Assembly (NCBI GenBank): GCA_964542765.1
Contig: CAZIVO010000005.1
Span: 1-64,000 of the forward strand
Length of the DNA: 64,000 bases
Direction: 5' to 3'
DNA from: CAZIVO01 sp964542765
GTDB taxonomy: Bacteria; Planctomycetota; UBA1135; UBA2386
How positions within the stretch are numbered: position 1 is the first letter of the stretch; each line of letters opens with the position of its first letter. Under the pieces are notes generated by a model, which was not told where the DNA came from, did not search any database, and worked only from the letters and a program-made list of their open reading frames with translations. Both the position numbers and the translations under genes were made by a program. Shown one piece after another: positions 49,285 through 57,825 of this stretch.

Positions 49285-51321
49285 TCAGAAGAAAAGGGGT
49301 AGCGCCAGGACGGAAGCGATCGACATCAGCTTGATGAGGATATTGATCGAGGGTCCGGCCGTGTCCTTGAAGGGATCGCCGACGGTATCCCCGATGACAG
49401 TGGCCTTGTGGACCTCGGAGCCCTTGCCGCCATGGGCACCGCCCTCGACGAATTTTTTGGCATTGTCCCACGCGCCGCCGGCGTTTGCCATGAACAGAGC
49501 CATCAGGACGCCGGAGCCGAGGGCGCCGGCCAGCAGTCCGCCAACGGCCTGGGCGCCGAAGATGATGCCGACCAGGATGGGGGAGAGAATCGCCAGCAAG
49601 CCGGGAGCCACCATCTGGCGGAGTGCTCCCTGAGTCGAGATGAGGACGCAGCGTTCGTAGTCTGGTTCCTCGGTGCCTTCGAGCAGGCCCTTCTTCTCGC
49701 GGAATTGCCGGCGAACCTCCTCGACCATGTCATTGGCGGCGCTGCCGACAGCCTTCATCGCCATGGAAGAGAAGAGGAAGGGCAGCATCGCGCCGATCAG
49801 CAGCCCCATGACCACGGTGGCGTTGGCGAGGTCCATGGCGAAGCTTCCGCTGCCTGCTTCCTCCGCGAGGATGACGGCAGCTAGTTGGTAGGTGTTGAAC
49901 AGGGCCAGCGCGGTCAGGGCTGCCGAGCCGATGGCGAAGCCCTTGCCGATCGCTGCGGTGGTATTGCCGACGGCGTCGAGGGCGTCGGTGCGCTTGCGAA
50001 CCTCCGGGTCGAGGCCTGCCATTTCCGCCAGTCCTCCGGCATTGTCGGCGACGGGCCCGTAGGCGTCGACACCCAGCGAGATTCCCAGGGTCGAGAGCAT
50101 GCCGACAGCGGCGATACAGATCCCGTAGACCCCGGCGCAGTGATTGCACAGGAAGACGGTCAGCGCCAGCACCAGGATCGGTGCCCAGGTCGAGGCCATG
50201 CCGGTGGCCAGGCCCGAGATGATGTTGGTGGCGGGGCCGGTCTTGCTCTGATCGGCGATGCCCTGGGCGGGAGGGGCCTGATCCGAGGTGTAGTATTCGG
50301 TGATCTTGCCGATCACCACGCCTGCGGCGAGGCCGGCGACCATGCTGAGATAGACATTCCACTTGCCGTGTCCTTCAGGGGTCGGATTCAGGAAGAAGAA
50401 GGTCACCACGGCCATCAGGCCGACCAGAAGCACCGACGCGGAGATCAACCCGTTGAACAGCGCTCCGTGCAGGTCCGACTCATCTTCTGCCTGCACCCGG
50501 AAGGTGCCGAAGATCGACGCAGCGATGCCGAGCGCGGCGAGGACGATCGGATAGGCCATGAGATCTACCACATCGCCGCCACCAGCGGCCCCCAACACGC
50601 CTCCCATCAAGACCGTGGCGATGATCGCACCGACGTAACTCTCGAAGAGGTCGGCACCCATACCGGCAACATCGCCGACATTGTCACCGACATTGTCGGC
50701 GATGGTGGCAGGGTTGCGTGGATCGTCTTCGGGGATGCCGGCTTCGACCTTGCCGACGAGGTCGGCGCCAACATCGGCAGCCTTGGTGTAGATGCCGCCA
50801 CCGACGCGTGCGAACAGGGCGATCGAAGAGGCGCCGAAGGAGAAGGCGAGGATGTCACGGACATGTTCGCCGTAGAGCAGCATCAAGGCACAAATGCCAC
50901 CGAGGCCGAGGCCGACGACCGTCAACCCCATGACCGTGCCGGAGTTGAAGGCCACGGTCAGTGCCTGAGGCAGGGATGTCTTGGCGGCCTGTGTTGTCCG
51001 GACCGCTGCGCGCGTCGCGGTGTGCATGCCGAAGTAGCCCGCACCCGCTGACGAGGCGGCACCGAACAGGAAGGCTATCGCCTGACGCCAGCCGAAGGTT
51101 TCGTCCATGGCGAGCATGGCAACGAAGACTGCAGCGACGAAGACCGCGAGCCATCTGTATTCGGCGAACAAGAAGGCCTTGGCACCGTTCTGGATATGCC
51201 GGGCGATTTTTTGCATGGTCGCGTCGCCGGCGTCATTGCTCATGATCCGTATGTAGAGCGTGATTGCATAGGCGATCGACCCGATCGCGCAGCCAAGTCC
51301 GAGAAGGTTCCAGAACGTCAT
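49285..51321 (-). CDS. hppA: membrane-bound ion-translocating pyrophosphatase
   Basis: A 678-residue protein with about 16 membrane helices that couples pyrophosphate hydrolysis to proton or sodium export. Catalytic segments are GGGIYTKAADVGADLVGKVE, IPEDDPRNPATIADNVGDNV and, near the C-terminus, DNAKKFVEGGAHGGKGSEVHKATVIGDTVGDPFKDTAGPS. GNTTAAIGKG, with Ala at the position where K+-independent enzymes have Lys, points to the K+-dependent subfamily. Proton versus sodium specificity cannot be read with confidence. The ATG at 51321 has no clear Shine-Dalgarno. The gene stands alone between DedA and rsfS. Confidence 0.94.
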   Translation of the reverse strand: MTFWNLLGLGCAIGSIAYAITLYIRIMSNDAGDATMQKIARHIQNGAKAFLFAEYRWLAVFVAAVFVAMLAMDETFGWRQAIAFLFGAASSAGAGYFGMHTATRAAVRTTQAAKTSLPQALTVAFNSGTVMGLTVVGLGLGGICALMLLYGEHVRDILAFSFGASSIALFARVGGGIYTKAADVGADLVGKVEAGIPEDDPRNPATIADNVGDNVGDVAGMGADLFESYVGAIIATVLMGGVLGAAGGGDVVDLMAYPIVLAALGIAASIFGTFRVQAEDESDLHGALFNGLISASVLLVGLMAVVTFFFLNPTPEGHGKWNVYLSMVAGLAAGVVIGKITEYYTSDQAPPAQGIADQSKTGPATNIISGLATGMASTWAPILVLALTVFLCNHCAGVYGICIAAVGMLSTLGISLGVDAYGPVADNAGGLAEMAGLDPEVRKRTDALDAVGNTTAAIGKGFAIGSAALTALALFNTYQLAAVILAEEAGSGSFAMDLANATVVMGLLIGAMLPFLFSSMAMKAVGSAANDMVEEVRRQFREKKGLLEGTEEPDYERCVLISTQGALRQMVAPGLLAILSPILVGIIFGAQAVGGLLAGALGSGVLMALFMANAGGAWDNAKKFVEGGAHGGKGSEVHKATVIGDTVGDPFKDTAGPSINILIKLMSIASVLALPLFF

Positions 51322-51393
51322 GATATTGGGGTCCGTCGATAGAGATCGGTTAGCGGTTCGAGGCGGTTTTCAAGGTGCCCCGCCAATGGGTAC

Positions 51394-51423
51394 GGCACCA
51401 TAGCCACGGTTTAGCGTGGTGCC
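51394..51423 (-). terminator. hairpin after the dedA-like operon
   Basis: GGCA (51394-51397) pairs with TGCC (51420-51423) and CCACG with CGTGG inside, in the gap between the dedA-like stop (51466) and the hppA start (51321). On the minus strand it could end the ABC/DedA transcript; there is no long T-run. Confidence 0.4.
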
Positions 51424-51465
51424 AAGGAAATGTGAGAGCACGGGCGCGTGCAGTATCCGAGTAGA

Positions 51466-52308
51466 TCAGTCGCGCAGGATGGCTCGAAGCAGGGTTTCTG
51501 TATTTGCGCCGGGATCGCGTTTGTATGCCTGGAGGACCTTGTTCCGGGCTTCCTTCTTGCTGTAGCCCAAGGCGATGAGGGCCGCGATGGCATCTTCATG
51601 GCCGAGAGCTTCGGAGGAACTCTCGGCCTGAAGGGCGCCTGAGGACTTGTTCTCGGAGTTGGGCGATGGCTCGACGTAGGTTTCCGAGGGGCCTTCCGCC
51701 AGCAGCGCCTTGCGGCGGCGACGGCGGCGGAGCCAGTATGTGGTGATGACGATGATCCCGGCAGCGATCAGGGTGATCAGGAGGCCGCGTTCGAGTTTCT
51801 GCATCTGCTCGACCACCTCGTCGATGATGGACCCGAATTCCATCCCGACCCAAACAAACAAAGGCACCACGAGCAGGATGCCGAGCAGGTCAAGGGTGAG
51901 GAATCGTCGCCAGCGCATCTTCATGGTGCCGGCGGTGAAGTAGGCGACGATCCGCAGGCCGGGGAAGAATCGCGCGAAGAAGATCACCAGATCCCCTCGC
52001 CGGCGGAACCATGTGTCGAAGGTGGCCAGGCGCTGATGGGTGATCAAAAGGCGAAAGGGCCTGAGACGCAGCAACCGGCTGCCGAAGATTCGCCCGAGAG
52101 TGAAGGGGATCACGTCACCCGCGAGGATCGAGGCTGCACAGGTCGCCATCATCGGCAAGGGATCGGCAAGGTCCTTGAAGCAGATGTATCCGGCAGAAAT
52201 GGCCACGAGTTCTTCGGGCAGGGGGAACCCCAGACCGGCCAGGAGATAGATCGCCGCAACCCCCATGTAGGGATAGTTGGTGAAGATCTCGACGAGCCAG
52301 TCGAACAT
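51466..52308 (-). CDS. DedA-family membrane protein with RuvA domain III-like tail
   Basis: A 280-residue protein. The first 200 residues are DedA-like: IYLLAGLGFPLPEELVAISAG, ASILAGDVIPFTLGRIFGSRLL and FFARFFPGLRIVAYFTAGTMKM with the conserved basic residues. DedA proteins recycle lipid carriers or flip phospholipids. After an RRRRRR basic stretch and an acidic serine-rich linker, the last 45 residues (DAIAALIALGYSKKEARNKVLQA) resemble the small helical domain III of RuvA or a UBA-like fold. Such a tail is unusual on DedA. It follows the 259-residue protein gene by five bases and ends the ABC operon. Confidence 0.82.
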   Translation of the reverse strand: MFDWLVEIFTNYPYMGVAAIYLLAGLGFPLPEELVAISAGYICFKDLADPLPMMATCAASILAGDVIPFTLGRIFGSRLLRLRPFRLLITHQRLATFDTWFRRRGDLVIFFARFFPGLRIVAYFTAGTMKMRWRRFLTLDLLGILLVVPLFVWVGMEFGSIIDEVVEQMQKLERGLLITLIAAGIIVITTYWLRRRRRRKALLAEGPSETYVEPSPNSENKSSGALQAESSSEALGHEDAIAALIALGYSKKEARNKVLQAYKRDPGANTETLLRAILRD

Positions 52309-52313
52309 GATGC

Positions 52314-53093
52314 TTATTCGGGCAAGAAATGGGCGATGCCTGTGAGGAGCGGATCTGCTAACAGGTCGCCTTTCGTGATGCTGACGTCACCACCTAGATA
52401 GGCTTGAAGGCGCTCGAGCGCCGCGATATGTGGCGCTGCGAGTCCGGTGTTCTGGGTTGTCGCGAGCATCTCAAGGGCGCGGGAGATGAACTCGTTGGCG
52501 CGAGAAACGTCGCCCGTGGCCAGGGCCGTGCCGACCAGTCGCTTCGCCAGGAAAGCCCGGCGGTCATGGAGAGATGCGGAGGGTTTGGCCTTCTCCGCGA
52601 GCTTCAGATAGACGTCTGCGAGCTCGCTCACTTCCATTCCGGTCCTGAGTCGAAGAGCTGTGGCCAGTTCCTTGTCCTGGTCTGCCCGCAGTTCGAGCAG
52701 CAGGGCCATGGCGATGCGGATCTCGTCCGTCTTTCGCGGGCAGATGGCGGCCGCTTCTTCGAGGAATTGCATCGCCGCCAGCAGGCGGTCGAGAGCTTGC
52801 TCGGTGTTGGGCGCCTTGCGTGATGCTTCGAGGGCCAGTTCGCTCGCAAAGAGAATGTGGCCGTCTGCCCACTGGGGGATGAAGCGCAGGAGGAACCTGC
52901 CGCGTTCCACCAGCTGGCCGGTGGTGCCGAACTGCCTTGCCGTTTCGAGGCCGGGCCACAGGAATGGCAGGAACAGGGGGCGGGTGAGGTTGCGGACCAG
53001 CGCTGTGGGTATGGGAGGCTGGGGGCGTGGGGTCAACGCGGCCCCGGCATAGCAAGCTATCCCCGCCATGAAATAGATCGCCCAGTGGATCAC
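52314..53093 (-). CDS. hypothetical helical (TPR-like) membrane-anchored protein
   Basis: A 259-residue protein with a short N-terminal hydrophobic segment (AIYFMAGIACYAGAAL). The rest is helical, with repeats of the TPR kind such as QALDRLLAAMQFLEEAAAIC and DVSRANEFISRALEMLATTQ. Its GTG start overlaps the stop codon of the permease-like gene by four bases, so it belongs to the ABC operon. It may bind the transporter or a substrate on one face of the membrane. No family is recognised. Confidence 0.65.
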   Translation of the reverse strand: MIHWAIYFMAGIACYAGAALTPRPQPPIPTALVRNLTRPLFLPFLWPGLETARQFGTTGQLVERGRFLLRFIPQWADGHILFASELALEASRKAPNTEQALDRLLAAMQFLEEAAAICPRKTDEIRIAMALLLELRADQDKELATALRLRTGMEVSELADVYLKLAEKAKPSASLHDRRAFLAKRLVGTALATGDVSRANEFISRALEMLATTQNTGLAAPHIAALERLQAYLGGDVSITKGDLLADPLLTGIAHFLPE

Positions 53094-54130
53094 TGTTTAT
53101 GCTCCGGAAGGAATCTCGCGACAAAGCCGAACAGAACCACGAGCAAAAAGGAAGGAACTCCCTCCAGGATCGTGTCGAGATAGCCCAACCAGCGTCCTTC
53201 GGCGAATCCGGCAATGGCGCTGGAATGGGGTGTCAGGCCGAGCAGGGTCAGGAGCAGTAGCCCTGCGAGGCCGAGAATCGTCGATACGCCTCGGGAGAGG
53301 TGCCGTCGACCCAGCCAGCAGCAGGCGAGGACCACCAGGAAGGGCCACAGGTAGCTGGCGGCTGCAACCATGGCATTGGGCAAGGGAGGGTGCGGGCTGG
53401 CTGCCACCCCCTCGACGGCCTCGGAGCCAAACGTCAGCAGGAGCCCGGAACCCGGCAACATCTCGATATCGAGGGTGCTGATGGACCGCGGTGGGAAGGT
53501 GATCTCGAGGTTTTCGCGACTGCCGGTGATGGCGACCGGCTGGCGAGTCAGGGGGTCGGCTCCGGCATGGACGAGGATTTGCGCGGGCTTGTATGAATTG
53601 CTCGCCAGGGCGGCCAGCGGTCGGAGTCGCAAGCTTTTGATCGGCTCATTGTCATCGCATTGCAGGCGTAGCCGTTTGGAGCCGTCGGGCCCCGGGGCCA
53701 GTTCCTGTCCTGATACCGGCGAGAAGTTCACGTGATCATGAGCGTTGATGGGGGGGAAACCGGCCAGCCCGAGAAGGAACTGGAAAGCGGTGGCCGTGAC
53801 GATCAGGGCCAGGAGTAGTCCTGCCGCTGCGCCGGCAGCGGCGGCGAGGCAGCCATCGAGTGGCCCTGTTCGCAAGCGGCGGATCATGGCAGCCCCGGGC
53901 TGATCGCGGCTGAACAGGGGCCAGTCCTTGAGCACCGTGATCAGCGCGACGGCCGAGAGGGTGAAGGCTGGTAGATGGAGCCACAAGCCCGCGATCAGGG
54001 CGGCACCTTCACCGGAGCCTTCCAGGGGAGGCTGGCTGTAGAGGCACCCCCAGGTGACGGGAAGCAACAAGATCAGTGGCAAGGCCAAGCCTCTCATCGT
54101 CATGCGCAGGCAAAGCAGCAGGGTTCTCAT
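53090..54130 (-). CDS. ABC-associated membrane protein with large soluble insert
   Basis: A 346-residue membrane protein with about six or seven hydrophobic segments: three near the N-terminus, then a soluble stretch of about 120 residues (HVNFSPVSGQELAPGPDGSKRLRL to EMLPGSGLLLTFG) and three or four at the C-terminus. Position and overlap with the ATPase gene (four bases) mark it as the permease, but the sequence does not match a known ABC-2 family. The insert is beta-rich and probably lies outside the cytoplasm. The substrate is unknown. Confidence 0.65.
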   Translation of the reverse strand: MRTLLLCLRMTMRGLALPLILLLPVTWGCLYSQPPLEGSGEGAALIAGLWLHLPAFTLSAVALITVLKDWPLFSRDQPGAAMIRRLRTGPLDGCLAAAAGAAAGLLLALIVTATAFQFLLGLAGFPPINAHDHVNFSPVSGQELAPGPDGSKRLRLQCDDNEPIKSLRLRPLAALASNSYKPAQILVHAGADPLTRQPVAITGSRENLEITFPPRSISTLDIEMLPGSGLLLTFGSEAVEGVAASPHPPLPNAMVAAASYLWPFLVVLACCWLGRRHLSRGVSTILGLAGLLLLTLLGLTPHSSAIAGFAEGRWLGYLDTILEGVPSFLLVVLFGFVARFLPEHKQ

Positions 54131-54984
54131 GGCCTGGCCTTCCTGAAGAGTGCGAAGAGATGTTCGCGTTCGCGCCCGATCTTCACTATCTCGCCACCGG
54201 CGGCGGTCACGGCGGACTCGACCGTTGCCAGGCCTGCGTCATCAAGCCCGCGGATCACCAGCGAGCGGTCGCCAGTTCCGAGAAGGTCCTCGAGGGTTCC
54301 CTGGGCGTGGCATTGACCCTTGTCCAGGAGATAGATGCGGGTGCAGATCTGTTCCACCTCCTGGAGGTGATGTGAGGCCATGAGGATGGCGCAGTTTCCC
54401 TCCTTCTGGAGTTCTTGCAGGAGATCCATGACGATCAGCGAGCCCTTCGGATCGAGTCCGGAGGTCGGTTCATCGAGGAGCAGGACCTTCGGCTCCGACA
54501 GGAGCGCGGCAGCCAGTGCCAGACGGCGCGTCATCCCTGTGCTGTAGGTGCCGATGGGTTGTCGCTTTGAAGGATCGAGGCCGAGGCGTTCCGCCCAGAG
54601 GTCGGCGCGGACGCGTGCCAGGGATCGTCGCATCCCGACAAGTTCGCCAAGATAGCTGAGAAACTCCATTGCCGAGAAGTCAGGGAAGGGCAGGGGGCCC
54701 TCGGCCTGATAGCCGACATCTCCGATCAGGGCGCGGTCGGTGGGGTGGTGGCCGAGAACCTTCACTTCACCAGCGTTCGGTCGCTGGCTCCCGGCCAGGA
54801 TGTTCAGCAAGCTGGTCTTCCCGGACCCGTTCGGTCCGAGGATGCCGACAATTTCGCCCGGTGAGGCGGCGAGCTGGATTTTGTCCAACGCGGTGACCGG
54901 GGGATGGCGGAACCATCCCCGATAGGTCAGGGACAGGGCTTCGGCAAGGATAAAGGCTTCCATCTCGTAGTCAGCATCCGGCAT
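54127..54984 (-). CDS. ABC transporter ATP-binding protein
   Basis: A 285-residue ATPase with Walker A LGPNGSGKTS, Q-loop YQAEGPLP, signature YSTGMTRRLALA (a variant of LSGGQ), Walker B VLLLDEPTSGLDP and H-loop MASHHLQEVEQI. The C-terminal 60 residues (RSLVIRGLDDAGLATVESAV) are typical of the CcmA/DrrA-type tail. The ATG at 54984 has GGAAG six bases upstream and is preferred to a TTG at 54996. It is the first gene of a four-gene operon with the permease-like, helical and DedA genes. It is divergent from the FHA gene. Confidence 0.88.
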   Translation of the reverse strand: MPDADYEMEAFILAEALSLTYRGWFRHPPVTALDKIQLAASPGEIVGILGPNGSGKTSLLNILAGSQRPNAGEVKVLGHHPTDRALIGDVGYQAEGPLPFPDFSAMEFLSYLGELVGMRRSLARVRADLWAERLGLDPSKRQPIGTYSTGMTRRLALAAALLSEPKVLLLDEPTSGLDPKGSLIVMDLLQELQKEGNCAILMASHHLQEVEQICTRIYLLDKGQCHAQGTLEDLLGTGDRSLVIRGLDDAGLATVESAVTAAGGEIVKIGREREHLFALFRKARP

Positions 54985-55019
54985 GTTATCTTCCAAGACT
55001 CAGGTTTTCTCATGTCGTC

Positions 55020-55724
55020 ATGGGGCTGCTGACTGTGCAATTATTTTTTGAGATGCCCGATGGAGATCGCCAGGCTGTTCGGGATGGCCTGGTGCTGGGT
55101 CGCGTCAAGGGCTGCGATATTGTTCTCGACGATGCGAAAGTTTCGCGACGACATGCCCGGTTGGTCCTTCAGGGCGGGGTTGCGGAGATCGAAGATCTCG
55201 ACAGCAGCAATGGTACCAGGCTCAATGGCAAGGAGATCAGCCGGCGATTGCTGCGCGATGGGGACAGGATTCAGATCGGTTCTACCGATATTATTTTCCG
55301 AGAACTGGAGGATGGGGCGGGTGGCATCGGCGAGGCCGATGTGCCCGGCCGGATCGAGATCCGAGAGCCCGCGCCCGACGCAGCTCCTCCCGAGGCCGCT
55401 CCGCCTCCGAGTGCGCCAGAGGCTCTTCCTCCAGCGGCGAAGGCGCCCGAGGTCGATCGGGTTGAGTTTGCCGATGAAGTGGTGGAAGTCCGGCACCGCG
55501 AGGTGCCTTCGGGCATGCCGCGCCCTGATGATGCTGCTCAACCCCGTGTCGACCGTGGAGTTCTCCAGTTCAGCAAGCACGCCAAGGCAAGCGACCAGGG
55601 TCGTGGCTTTCTGGGTGACGACATGGCGCAGATGTCGCCGGGGTTTCGATCAGGCCTGCTGATCGCAGCCCTGATCGCAGCGCTCGTGCTGGGCTATTTT
55701 GTGATGAAGTTTGTTTCCGGCTAG
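55020..55724 (+). CDS. FHA-domain protein with C-terminal membrane anchor
   Basis: A 234-residue protein. Residues 1-95 are an FHA domain that binds phosphothreonine: GLVLGRVKGCDIVLDDAKVSRRHARL, then DLDSSNGTRLNG with the conserved Arg, Ser, His and Asn. A long alanine-, proline- and glutamate-rich linker follows, and the last 25 residues are a membrane helix (SGLLIAALIAALVLGYFVMKF). The tail anchor places the domain in the cytoplasm. No kinase or phosphatase gene is adjacent. It ends against the convergent GT4 gene with a 4-base overlap. Confidence 0.85.
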   Translation: MGLLTVQLFFEMPDGDRQAVRDGLVLGRVKGCDIVLDDAKVSRRHARLVLQGGVAEIEDLDSSNGTRLNGKEISRRLLRDGDRIQIGSTDIIFRELEDGAGGIGEADVPGRIEIREPAPDAAPPEAAPPPSAPEALPPAAKAPEVDRVEFADEVVEVRHREVPSGMPRPDDAAQPRVDRGVLQFSKHAKASDQGRGFLGDDMAQMSPGFRSGLLIAALIAALVLGYFVMKFVSG

Positions 55725-56821
55725 CCTCGGGCCGAGGCCTCGCGCCACAGGGAAACCAGCTCGCCGCCCGCTCGTTGCCAGGAAAATTCTCGGGCTCGGG
55801 CGATCCGCCGGGCTCTGTCTTCGGGGCGGTCGGTTCCTTCGGCGAGGGAGGATAGCGCTGTCGCCCACGCGCTCGCCTGAGTGCCAGGAAGAACGACGCC
55901 CGCTTCGCCAACGACCTCCGGTAGCGCACCGCGATCGCTGACCAGCGTGGGCTTTCCTGCCGCGAGGGCTTCCAGTGGTGTCATCCCGAAACCTTCGTAG
56001 AGGGAAGGGGTCAAGACGGCGCTGGTTTCCTGGTAGAGATCGCGGAGTCGTTGTTCGGTCACGACACCCAGAAAGGAAACTCGTTCACTGATTCCGAGAT
56101 CAGCAGCATGCCCGCACAGCCAGTGGCTATCGCCGTGATCTGCGCCTGCGAGGAACAGTTGGTGCCGACTCGGGTGAGTTTTGGTGAATTGGGCGAAGGC
56201 GGTGAGCAGGAGTTCCAGATTCTTGCGTGGTTCGAGATGCCCGACGTGCAGGAAGAAAGGCGGATCGGCAAGAGGCGGAGGATCCTCCCTGAAGAAGTCC
56301 TCATCTATTCCCGCCGGTATGACGCTGACGGTCGGCGCGATCCTTTTGAAGGATTCTCGCAGGTGCTTCGCCGTGAATTCGCTGGGCGAGATCAGCCGGT
56401 GAGCACGCGCCAAGGATCGGCGAAGGATACGCCGAGAGATCGTGCGTGGACGACGCCTGAAGTCTGTCAGATCGCGAAGATCGTGGATGGTGAGGATGGC
56501 CGGGCAAGGCAGCCCCGCTGGTACCGGCAGAGAGGACAGGTCGAACACCGTTGCGCCGAGGGAGCGCAGGGCTGCCGGCAGGTGGCGTCGCTCCCGCCAT
56601 GCCCGCCGCCAGGTCGGTTGTGCTGGAATGTCGATCGCCCGCAGGTCGATCTTGTCAGGAAGCGTCGGTGGAGATCCATCGGGAGAATGGAGCAGGGTGA
56701 GGCGTTCGCCTTCCTGCAGGTGCGGACAGGCTGCTTCCAGAAGACCGAGAAGTCGTCGGCTGGCGCCAGACGGACGATCTTCGAGCAACCAGCCAGCCAC
56801 CACGGCGTGCATCGCAGTCAC
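55721..56821 (-). CDS. family 4 glycosyltransferase (third gene of a trio)
   Basis: A 366-residue GT-B enzyme. N-terminal VVAGWLLEDRPSGASRRLLGLLE, middle ILTIHDLRDLTDFRRRP and SPSEFTAKHL, and C-terminal FFLHVGHLEPRKNLELLLTAF and PSLYEGFGMTPLEALAAGKP with the E-x7-E motif. The GTG start at 56821 overlaps the preceding stop by four bases and has AGGAGG eight bases upstream; ATG 56812 is an alternative. It is the last of three overlapping GT4 genes. Sugar and acceptor are unknown. Confidence 0.86.
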   Translation of the reverse strand: MTAMHAVVAGWLLEDRPSGASRRLLGLLEAACPHLQEGERLTLLHSPDGSPPTLPDKIDLRAIDIPAQPTWRRAWRERRHLPAALRSLGATVFDLSSLPVPAGLPCPAILTIHDLRDLTDFRRRPRTISRRILRRSLARAHRLISPSEFTAKHLRESFKRIAPTVSVIPAGIDEDFFREDPPPLADPPFFLHVGHLEPRKNLELLLTAFAQFTKTHPSRHQLFLAGADHGDSHWLCGHAADLGISERVSFLGVVTEQRLRDLYQETSAVLTPSLYEGFGMTPLEALAAGKPTLVSDRGALPEVVGEAGVVLPGTQASAWATALSSLAEGTDRPEDRARRIARAREFSWQRAGGELVSLWREASARG

Positions 56822-57825
56822 CCTGCCAGCCTCCTGTGGATGGTGAGCCAGGCCTCGGCGTTGTTCTCCACCGAGAAGGCCCGCGCTCGCTCGAGCCCGT
56901 TTCGGCGAAGAGTCTCCCGCAGTTCCATGTCTCGGTGGATGCGGCCGATCGCTGCTGCCATGTCGTCGAGGTCGAGCGGGTCAGCGTGCAGGGCCGCGCC
57001 CCCGGCGATCTCCTCGAGACTTCCGGTGCGGCTGCACAGGACCGGGGTTCCAGTGGCGAAGGCCTCGACAACGGGGAGGCCGAACCCATCGAAGAGCGTC
57101 AGGTGCAAGAGGGCTCGGCAGGAGTGTAGTGCGCGGATCTTCTCATCTTCCTCCAGCCATTCGTGTCCCGGTCCGATGATGCGTAACGATGGCAGGTCGT
57201 CGTCGTGCCTTCGGGCGAGTTCGTGGGCGCGACGAACACGTTCAAGGTTCTTGCGTGGCCGCTGATCTGCGAGAACCAGGAAGGGGCCACAGAGTTGCTC
57301 CGGACGAGCCGGAGTTTCGGGTTGTGGCACTCCGTGTGGAATGCAATGCAAACGAGGGGAAGCCTCTTTGCCGGCCCAACGCAGAAGGTCATCTCGGGTC
57401 CGCTGCGATGGGACGATCACGGCGGAAGCTTTCCTGGCGGCGCGTTGCACGGCCAGGCGATGACGCATCCGGCAACCGTCTTCGCGCAAGGGCACCGGCG
57501 ACATCCAGGGGAGGTCATGGACCGTTGCCACGGTGGGGCAGGGGCACTGTCGCGGTAGTGCGGCAACGGGACTGTGGAGCAAGGCGGCGCCGATCTGCCC
57601 GAGGGTTTTTGCCAGCCTTCGCCGGCGCAGTGGTCCTGGCCGGGGTGCTGGCAAGATTTCAATTCCTTCGAACCGTGGCTCGTCGGCCCCTTCGGGGAGG
57701 AGGAGCACACATGTTCGTTCGGCTCGCGGCGCATAGTGTTCGAGCGAGGTCAAGAAGGAGCCGCCGACACCCGTCACCGGTCCATCGCCCAGGATCGTTC
57801 CGTCGAACACGATGGGAGCTTTCAC
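56818..57825 (-). CDS. family 4 glycosyltransferase (second gene of a trio)
   Basis: A 335-residue GT-B enzyme with a short N-terminal domain (IVFDGTILGDGPVTGVGGSFLTSLEHY), VATVHDLPWMSPVPLRED, FLVLADQRPRKNLERVRRAHELA and LTLFDGFGLPVVEAFATGTP. In the last motif the first Glu of E-x7-E is replaced by Asp, which may change donor handling. The GTG start at 57825 overlaps the upstream stop, with GGGAG before it. Overlaps on both sides show tight coupling with its neighbours. Confidence 0.82.
   Translation of the reverse strand: MKAPIVFDGTILGDGPVTGVGGSFLTSLEHYAPRAERTCVLLLPEGADEPRFEGIEILPAPRPGPLRRRRLAKTLGQIGAALLHSPVAALPRQCPCPTVATVHDLPWMSPVPLREDGCRMRHRLAVQRAARKASAVIVPSQRTRDDLLRWAGKEASPRLHCIPHGVPQPETPARPEQLCGPFLVLADQRPRKNLERVRRAHELARRHDDDLPSLRIIGPGHEWLEEDEKIRALHSCRALLHLTLFDGFGLPVVEAFATGTPVLCSRTGSLEEIAGGAALHADPLDLDDMAAAIGRIHRDMELRETLRRNGLERARAFSVENNAEAWLTIHRRLAG

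Noticed and set aside
49885..51051. 388-codon plus-strand frame
   Set aside because: It is antisense to hppA and has a His/Asp/Glu-rich shadow composition.
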